Assembly (NCBI GenBank): GCA_051453625.1
Contig: JBOZIK010000001.1
Coordinates: 136,182,169-136,246,168 of the forward strand
Direction of reading: 5' to 3'
DNA: 64,000 nt
From: Welwitschia mirabilis
Taxonomy: Eukaryota > Gnetophyta > Gnetopsida > Welwitschiales
Below the pieces are notes generated by a model. The model searched no databases and was not told where the DNA came from. It worked only from the letters and a program-made list of their open reading frames with translations. A program made the position numbers and the translations under genes. Below, piece after piece: positions 57,321-64,000 of the stretch (positions are counted from its first letter, which is position 1; the number at the start of each line of letters is the position of its first letter).

Positions 57321-58871
57321 TTCTTAGCTATTTGCGCACATATAAAATTGTTGAACAATTGCTCAGTTGAACCTATTTCTATGCACATGTAGTTTAGCTG
57401 AGCCATTACTATTCATTAGCTCTATTCTATGCACACTAGTAGTTTTAGCCATTTTTGTTATTTTGAGATATTTGTTCAATTTTTTTTGAGTTTTTTATGC
57501 ATCCTTCATACTTATAAGCCCTCAACTTAGTTTTTTAAGCATATTTTTTATGCTTTTTAAATATTTTTAAGCATTTTTACTAATTATAAGCCCTTCACGT
57601 TGTTTTATTCTCATCAAGTCAAGCTTGGGATATGGAGCAAGATCCACTTAACTTAATTTCTTCTAACTTAGACTTATTTTTTTGATTTGTATAGGTTGAG
57701 CTAAGTTTGAGATGTTGAGTAATATCCACTTAACTTAACTATACCTAATTAAAATCTATCCTCATGTATGTTTTTGGTGTTTTTTAAATTATTTTCTCTT
57801 TTTTACACTTAAATTTTAATTTTATGTGATTAAGGTTAAAATTGGAGATTACTTTCACCCCTAAACACATCACATCTTACACTAGCAATAAGTCCCAGTT
57901 AATGGCAAGCACGGGGAGTCTTACATAAACAGAGATCTTTGTTAAGCTACATTACTCTTTGAGATTATTATATAGTCCTAAACTACCTTAATTATGAAGT
58001 TTAGGCCATACCAAAAGCCTTATCTCTCTTAAGCAGAAACATTCGAAGTGTCCCAAGGTTTAGATTCCTGTGCATGCCTAGGTAATCAAGTGTATATTAG
58101 ATGAAGACTAGAGGCACAATGGTAGGATCTACTTAGATTTTATCACTAAGTCAATAGGGAATTATAAGTGTAATCAATCTTAAAATTTACTAAGTAGGTC
58201 ACAAACATTGCATGGTACTCTTCCTTAAGGGGGTTTATAGCTAAGGTAACCAAAACTGACTAATGACTTGAATGCCCCACCAAGGTGATTTACATTTTTA
58301 TCCTTTTACTTCCTAAGGAGACAAGGGTACCACCCTTGGAGAGGATTTGGTCACTACCTAGATTAGGGAGTAGACTCTAAAACTGACAAATTTCCATTTT
58401 CATTATCTAATAAACAAATTATATCTCTTCATAGTAAAATTTACCTCGCTAACATTAAGAATTCTTTAAAAAATTACCTTGTTTCTTTTCATGTGCATAG
58501 GTTTTACATGATTTGAAGAGAATTGTTCTAATTATTACACATTATGGTTTCAATAGATCACTTAGATTTTTAGGATTCATTCTTTTTCATTGTAACTATA
58601 CCTCTTTGTCATGACCTCTTTTTTCCCCTTTATTTGCATTGTAACTTGGATAGATCATTTGAACTTCTAGATAAGAGAAAGATTTATTTTTAGATGACTA
58701 TACTATTATCTTCAATTTTTTCTTACTTTTTCATCCTTTTAGGTTTTGACGAGTTTTCTTTATGTGTTGAATAGATCATCTTTTCAGTAGTGGATGTGAG
58801 TAAGATTCCACTGAAATTTGATTTTACATCATAACTTGTCAAACTTTCTTTCTTGCTTTTTAGTATTTATC

Positions 58872-59612
58872 ATGGATTCAAAATATAAATGGAGATTTTA
58901 TATCTTATCTGGGAGCTTCACACCCATTTTAACTACCAGAATAATGTCCAACCTTAGGATGATCTTGCATGATGATTAGAGTTGGAAGGATTGGGATGAG
59001 GATTTTATGTCAATAATGTCCATTTATGATTTTAATACAGATTTTTTTTATAACATAACATGTTCCTCTTCAAGATTTAGATAAAGAAAAGGCATGGCAA
59101 GCCATTGATCGCAAGCTCACGGAGATAATGTAAAACTCAGTGGATACTTCACAGACAAAGTTGGTTGATTGAAGTAAGTCTTATTACACCAACTATGATA
59201 CTTTGCAAGATATGTTTAATGTAAAGAATGATCTCAAGCTGATCAATCTCATTATGAGTATAAACAACCTTTATTATGAAATGGAAAAATGTATTATCTC
59301 ATAGCTCAAATGATAAATATTAAAGCAAAGGTTGCTAAGATAGACCCAACTAATAAAGTTTGCATAAATTATACCAACTTGGTTCATTGCTGTCTAGAGG
59401 ACCCATTTCTTTGTAGTTATGTTCTATCTCTTCATGGAAGTAAGCAGCTATCTAATATGAACTTTAACATGCTCAGTAAGGATCTTATTACTATAAAAGC
59501 TTACTTTAACTTCTCAAACTCCTCGTTCTTTAATGCAGCCTATAAAGTTTTTCATTCTCATGGATCTCCTCCTAAACATAAGTAGTTGTTGCGCTACTAA
59601 CTTCTATGTATT
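58872..59612 (+). pseudogene. Cop5 gag remnant (5' part)
   Basis: Starts at ATG 58872 (MDSKYKWRFYILSGSF). Then, in shifting frames, come AWQAIDRKLTEIM, YDTLQDMFNVKNDLKLINLI and MSINNLYYEMEKCI. The 98-codon frame 59289-59585 includes NSSFFNAAYKVFHSHGS. Block order is that of copia gags with the AW.AID... and LQDMF..KND motifs. Gyp3 cuts the frame at 59613; the gag tail resumes after the gap at 61231. It would form the particle core. Confidence 0.75.
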
Positions 59613-60849
59613 TGATAGGGTATTTTAAGTGGTTTTGTCAGATATTAGACTGGTTTATGCTAGATTTCTATGATAATGGAGAGCTAAGATAAAAAATGCA
59701 AAAACATGCAATCTTAACTACATTTTATAGAATTTAAAATAGTTTATAATGCTTTCTATTTAAAGTAAACTTTCTACAAACATTAAGGTTAATACAATAC
59801 ATGAAGAACTATTAAAAAGCCTATCATACACGTCATTCTTCGGATGACTGTATAGATAACAGAACATCTAAGCCAATAAGGATGCTAACTAGAATCAATC
59901 TAGTTAATGACAGGGAATTCTTATAAGGTGGCATCATCTCCTATATCATTTGAATGACGAGTAGGACGACATCTGAAATAATGCTTTACCAAACTTCACG
60001 TAACTTTGGTCATTTGTCTCTTAGTTTCTTACGTAGTTATTAGGGTTTTGCCTGTGCCTATTATTCTTGTTTGTTTGTGAGTCTATTTTTGTTAATAAAT
60101 ATTGACTCTTCCCTTGACTCCTACTTATCTTTATTTACACTGGTAATTCTTATAACAGGAGATCGAAGGGCCAGAGATTCATCTATTATTATTGCAGAGA
60201 GATGTCTTCCTTGGTATTCAGCTATGCATCCTTCATTGAGTTGATGCTACTTTATAACATAGATATTAATTTGAATCTAATTTAAAGAACTCTTTTCTAT
60301 TTTCATATGATTATTTTTTACATATTCCTTATAGTTCATGTTGCCTCTGATTCCATGATACCTTTCTTAGTCATATAGATTATAAGGATAACCTTTATTA
60401 AGATTGAGTATTATTAGTTCATGTGCAATATCTTTCTTTCTTACATTAACTTTTCATAGTTTTATATTCTATTTGATGTACATAATAGATTAGATTGGTC
60501 TTAATATGGTGATGACATTTCTTGATTGATCTAGATTATACAGGACCGATCTCTATGATAGGTTGATCTAGTAATCGGACAAAGTTGCACTTAGATTAGA
60601 TTTACACTCATTTGCATAAGTGTCTTGCACATTATTTTCTGCATTATTTTTTATTTTTTCTTAAAAGATACAAGTGTTATTTTATTGAAATCAATTCGCA
60701 CTCTTCTCGCCTATGTCTTTAATGAGAATATGACATCTGGGTTACTTCCATCTATATTAGTGTATTATGTTATGCAAAAGCTGTATTTACTTGTGAATGA
60801 CAGGATCTTCTTAAGAGGATAATTGTTTATACAAATATGCACCATAACA
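59613..60849 (+). repeat. Gyp3 5' LTR
   Basis: 1237 bp, TG...CA ends. It has no obvious copy elsewhere in the window, and it differs from the Ath1/Ath2 LTRs apart from the TGATAG start shared with Ath1. Confidence 0.75.
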
Positions 60850-60852
60850 TCT

Positions 60853-60870
60853 TGGCGCCATTACTGAGGA
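60853..60870 (+). other. Gyp3 primer binding site (Asp-tRNA)
   Basis: TGGCGCCATTACTGAGGA against TGGCGCCGTTGCCGGGGA: 14 of 18 positions match. Confidence 0.88.
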
Positions 60871-61130
60871 AGACTACTTAGAGTTTGAGGATTATCATTA
60901 TTTAGGTAAGTGTTTAGACATCAGTTCAGATATTTGTCTATAGTAGTGTTGTACTTTCAACAATAGTAGTGTAGGTTTTTCTTTCCATAGTTTTTACTTT
61001 ATGTTCTGAAATAGACACTTTGTCATCCACTTCATCGTCCCGATGACACGTGACAATGATGACCAATGTGCCTTGAGTTTTCTGCTTTCTTAAAAATTAG
61101 GATTTTCCTATTGTTCCCTTTATCATCTAG

Positions 61131-61230
61131 NNNNNNNNNNNNNNNNNNNNNNNNNNNNNNNNNNNNNNNNNNNNNNNNNNNNNNNNNNNNNNNNNNNNNN
61201 NNNNNNNNNNNNNNNNNNNNNNNNNNNNNN
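61131..61230. other. Assembly gap hiding the rest of Gyp3
   Basis: A placeholder of exactly 100 N. Gyp3 internal sequence lies to its left and Cop5 gag to its right, so several kilobases of Gyp3 are probably missing here. Confidence 0.7.
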
Positions 61231-61830
61231 CTACAAAAATAGCAAAAAAAGCTTAACCAGACTCAGCAAAATAAGAAGAAAGTTCAACATACTTCTATTC
61301 TCAAGAAAAACAAATATTAGTGCTCATAATGTGGAAGACATAATGATACCTTAGAATTATGTCAGATACCTTGGAATAAGATTAAAAATACACCTAAGGC
61401 TAATGTAATTATTAACAAATATAAAATGCTTTATGTTAATGAATATTTAGAATCAAATATTATCTTTGATAATTCTAACTTTATGGATATAAGTAAGCAC
61501 ATACCTCATGACGAATCTTGGATTCTTAACATAGGTGCTATCATGAGATGACTTATTAGTATGATTATTTCGATGACTTTGTAAAAGTACCAAGTCAATT
61601 TTATTTATCATATTAAACTCTAGTTCTAGTGAAAGGCTATGGTTCAGTTACCCTTAACTTGACATCATTCTCTCCACAGACTATTTCTAATGTTCTATAT
61701 CTGCCTTCTTTGAGCTTGCATCTTCTATCACTTTTCACTGTGGTATAAGAAGATCACTCAATCTTTATGATGAATCACTAAGTGGACATTTTTTATTTCA
61801 ATTACTAACTGATTATGAAAAGTTACATAG
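61231..61830 (+). pseudogene. Cop5 gag tail and protease remnant
   Basis: After a Gln/Lys-rich segment comes a CCHC-like knuckle at 61321-61362 (C-S-stop-C-G-R-H-N-D...C, with the His replaced by Asp). Then IPHDESWILNIGA has the protease active site (D-T-G-A in the family; Asp is Asn here, codon 61528-61530). Next is SVTLNLTSFSPQTISNVLYL, then PSLSLHLLS, the flap and C-terminal strands. Several frameshifts lie between blocks. This is the copia PR with the WILDTGA-type motif, unlike the DSGC type of Cop1, Cop2 and Cop4. Confidence 0.8.
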
Positions 61831-62246
61831 ATAGAAAACTTATTGATCTTGAAGATCATGTCAAAAAGTATGAGATCACTTGCACAATTTTCCAAGTTTA
61901 AAAATTGGATGTTGAATGTCCTATGGTTGAGCGGGGAAATGTAGCCACCATTTCTTCTCTAGTTCCTTATATTGGTATGAAATTTTTGCAACCTATAAGA
62001 ATTGAATAATTTAGTGCTCTAAGCATTCTTAATCATGTTTCCTATAATAATTCAATAAGTTGTCTAATAAAAAAAGCTGAGACTATCCATAGGTAACATC
62101 ATAGTACTTGGTTAAAGTTTACTCTTCAAGATGTTTGTCATAATGGAAAGGATAAAATTAAAACTAGATATAGCTTGCATTAAACTCATAATGATAATGT
62201 TAAAGAGCTTTATTTAACTCTAATGGTAAACCAACTTCTTTAAAAA
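61827..62246 (+). pseudogene. Unrecognised reading frame inside Cop5
   Basis: A single plus-strand frame of 140 codons is interrupted only by five TAA codons and has no frameshift. Segments include KLIDLEDHVKKYEITCTIF, KLDVECPMVERGNVA, LVPYIGMKFLQPIRIE, ALSILNHVSYNNSISCLIKK and WLKFTLQDVCHNGKDKIKT. Each TAA could derive from CAA (Gln) by one C-to-T change. I cannot match it to integrase, RT or RNase H, although it sits where they should be. It may be a strongly diverged pol piece, or host sequence carried by the element. Confidence 0.45.
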
Positions 62247-62826
62247 ACATCATTCTACATCATTAATGGGTGCAATACATAAAAGAAGAATACTATGCTC
62301 TTGTAGAAAATAGTACACAGGAGTTGGTCCATAAAATTAAGAAACTTATAAATCATGAAGTCATTGCACCAGTACATCATCTAACCATAGAATTAACAAC
62401 TAATACTCAAATAAAGATACCTAGTCAAGAAAAGTTTTAGTATTTTCAATTCAATATTGGATTAATGATGAGTAAAGTCAAACTCATTTCTTTATTGTAT
62501 ATCATGAGCTTCATTTGACTTTTAAGTCTATGATTGAATTTACATCTAATCCTAGTGTTATAGGATGTGTAGTACAAATATGGCCTAATATTATGGGTTT
62601 TGTAGTACATGTTTTGGCCTAGCATTAAGGGATATGTAATACACACAAATAATTCTATTTACTATGGAATGAGTAGTAGTAAATTGACTGATTCTTTCAC
62701 AAAGTAGTTTTCTCATATGGAAACTTCTTTCTAGAGGTTTTATTGTAGGTTGTATTCCTAAGGTTTTTCCCTAAGCACTCTTGTTTTTCCTTGAAAGAGA
62801 TCATATTTCCACGTTGAAGGGGGAAT
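62247..62826 (+). pseudogene. Cop5 3' remnant: RNase H end and PPT
   Basis: Fragments such as ALVENSTQELVHKIKKLI lead to SSKLTDSFTK at 62673-62706, which resembles the C-terminal block of copia RNase H (DQLAD.FTK). The polypurine tract GAAGGGGGAA (62816-62825) follows just before the 3' LTR. The rest of RNase H is not recognisable. Confidence 0.6.
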
Positions 62827-62995
62827 TACAAAAGCTAGTACATATCATGGTCCCATGCTACAGATATGTGAAAATCCTAATGATGTGTTTGTTTATTTAA
62901 GCAAGCTCTTTGTTAAATTAGTAAAAGTAGAGAAATTAAACTTATGATTTGGAAATCTTATGCTCTCCATTTTAGGGCATTCTTAGTTTTTAACA
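62827..62995 (+). repeat. Cop5 3' LTR
   Basis: 169 bp, starting TACAAAAGC (TG decayed to TA) and ending TAACA. It aligns with 56004-56109 apart from about 55 extra bases in the middle. Confidence 0.82.
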
Positions 62996-64000
62996 AAAAG
63001 CACCAATAAAAGGTACATCATTGGAGAAGGTAATCTACCAGATGTAAAAGATTTTTTGTAGAAGTTCGCAACATAATTCTTAAGTGTAAGTCAACTCTAT
63101 GATGCAAATTTTTCTATTACATTTACAAAAGATAATTGTGTTATTAGAGAGCAGAATTTGGCTAAAGTTCCATTTGCTAATGTTAAAAATTAAATGTTTA
63201 TATTACCACTTTACAAGATATATCTGATAATGAAACCAAGTGTTTTCTTAGCAAAATAGAGGAAGTAGAGCTATGGCATAGAAAGCTTAGTCATGTAAAT
63301 AAAGATCTTCTCAAAATATTATCTACAAAGCAAATGGTAATTGGACTCTCCAAGTTTAAAAGCATTCATAATCAGATCTATAAAGCTTATTAGAAAGGGA
63401 AGCAGATAAAGGTAAAATTTAATTAAAAAAATATTATCTCTACTGAACGTTCATTGGATCTCTTATAGTTAGATTTTATTATCCCTTCATCTACAAAAAG
63501 CTTAAGTAAGAAAAAATATTATTTAATAATTATAGATAATTTTTATCTTTTTACGTGGATAGTCTTCCTTGCACATAAGGATGAGGCTTTTGATGCTTTT
63601 TTTAAGTTGTACATTAGGTTATGAAATCAAAAGGGATATAGGATAAAAATGATAAAAAATGATAATGGCACCTAATTTAAAAATGTAAAGCTCAGAGAAT
63701 TATGTAAACAATTTGGCATTCTACATCAATTCTCTACTCTAATAAATCACTAACAAAATGGAGTAGCTAGAAAAAAGAATAGGATTATTAATGAAATAAT
63801 TAGGATAATAATGCATGACAAAAAGGTACCATATCATTTTTAGGCAAAAGTAATCAATATAGCCTATTATGTTTTCAACAAAGTTCTAGTAAGAAGATTC
63901 ACCTCTAAGACTTCATATGAGTTATGGCCAAGTAAAAAACATTCTATTAATTACTTTCACATACTTGGATCAAAATTATTTATTTTGAATGAAAAGGATA
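62996..64000 (+). pseudogene. Cop4 protease end, pre-integrase and integrase core
   Basis: The plus strand continues the Cop4 polyprotein: IIGEGNLPDV and SVSQLYDANFSITFTKDNCV (protease end), ELWHRKLSHVNKDLL with KAY.KGKQIK (pre-integrase zinc region, one Cys replaced by Tyr), LDFIIPSSTKSLS (first catalytic Asp, 63472-63474), FTWIVFLAHKDEAFDAFF, IKNDNGT (second Asp, 63661-63663). After that come NGVARKKNR (the Glu position is Arg) and DKKVPYHF, SYELWPSKKHSINYFHI and GSKLFILNEKD at the window edge. Stops are scattered (many TAA/TAG) but the frame is mostly kept from 63190 on. The integrase would join cDNA ends to the genome. Confidence 0.92.

Larger units (their letters stand above)
56124..58871 (+). 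other. Cop5 leader region, unusually long
   Basis: About 2.7 kb between PBS and gag, far more than the usual few tens to hundreds of bases. It contains a GC-richer block (56550-57150), a SINE-like segment (57211-57320), a pair of related 40-base segments (near 57620 and 57705, both ending 'atccacttaacttaa') and AT-rich sequence. It probably contains further insertions that I cannot delimit. Confidence 0.6.
59613..61130 (+). mobile_element. Gyp3: 5' LTR and leader of a Tat/Athila-type gypsy element
   Basis: An LTR-like segment starts TGATAGGGTATTTTAAG at 59613 and ends ACA at 60849, followed two bases on by TTGGCGCCATTACTGAGGA. This is a clear Asp-tRNA-type PBS, so the segment is a 5' LTR plus the start of the internal region. 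It interrupts Cop5 gag, which resumes after the 100-N gap at 61131-61230. The rest of Gyp3 and its 3' LTR are not in the assembled sequence. The left flanking 5-mer is GTATT. Confidence 0.8.
56004..62995 (+). mobile_element. Cop5: short-LTR Ty1/copia element nested in Cop4
   Basis: Short LTRs (56004-56109 and 62827-62995), a degenerate Met-tRNA PBS at 56112-56123, and a PPT (GAAGGGGGAA) before the right LTR define a plus-strand insertion into the Cop4 protease. Internal landmarks: a 2.7-kb leader, gag from 58872, a zinc-knuckle and protease remnant after 61231, and the C-terminal RNase H end (SSKLTDSFTK) near 62673-62706. Integrase and RT are missing between protease and RNase H; only about 0.9 kb remains there, holding an unrecognised frame. 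Gyp3 interrupts its gag. Confidence 0.85.
53670..64000 (+). mobile_element. Cop4: Ty1/copia element, 5' part, split by Cop5 and running off the window
   Basis: A 5' LTR (ending CA at 54991-54992), PBS at 54995-55006, gag, protease start (55900-56003), then after the inserted Cop5 (56004-62995) the protease end, pre-integrase and integrase core up to the window edge. RT, RNase H and the 3' LTR should lie beyond 64000. The same polyprotein order resumes exactly at the other side of Cop5, which proves the nesting. The LTR start is not defined because the partner LTR is outside the window. Confidence 0.88.

Overview
The window looks like nuclear heterochromatin of a flowering plant. It is very A+T-rich, CpG is scarce, there is no credible intact host gene, and almost all recognisable sequence is decayed LTR retrotransposon of plant Ty1/copia and Ty3/gypsy (Athila/Tat-like) type. 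I cannot name the species. The sequence carries many runs of N, and most of the longer ones are flanked by two near-identical copies of the same sequence. These look like assembly joins rather than biology.

Layout. 1-7158: unassigned AT-rich DNA with a G-rich tract, a small tandem duplication and one dispersed repeat. 7159-14446: Ath1, a gypsy element on the minus strand with both LTRs, PBS, PPT and a near-matching target duplication, but no gag-pol; it looks non-autonomous. 14447-19560: unassigned DNA with a CATG-rich minisatellite and a 135-bp tandem duplication. 19561-26526: Cop1, a complete but dead minus-strand copia element with LTRs about 19% diverged. 26527-30179: unassigned, with a (GA)n block around an 848-N gap. 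30180-41137: Cop2, a minus-strand copia element with a perfect 5-bp target duplication (AAGAA) and an extra ORF between RNase H and the 3' LTR. 41628 to about 52629: Ath2, an 11-kb minus-strand gypsy element with recognisable gag, protease, RT, RNase H and integrase remnants; it belongs to the same family as Ath1. 52640-53660: gag fragment of another copia element (plus strand). About 53670 to beyond 64000: Cop4, a plus-strand copia element split inside its protease by Cop5 (56004-62995), a second copia element with very short LTRs. Cop5 is itself interrupted in gag by the 5' LTR of a Tat/Athila-type gypsy element, Gyp3 (from 59613).

How the parts relate. Each element should run LTR promoter, PBS, gag, protease, then integrase-RT-RNase H (copia order) or RT-RNase H-integrase (gypsy order), PPT and LTR. 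All are broken by stops, indels and, in several cases, lost catalytic Asp/Glu residues, so none should be autonomous now. Ath2 (with gag-pol) and Ath1 (ends kept, coding capacity lost) form a plausible autonomous/non-autonomous pair. The copia LTRs carry arrays of short words that look like decayed CpG-containing palindromes (AGACGTCT in Cop1 and Cop4; GGTCGCC/GGCGACC in Cop2), which is the least explained structure here. The other unexplained items are a basic 25-residue repeat in Ath1, the 3' ORF of Cop2, and an unrecognised reading frame inside Cop5.
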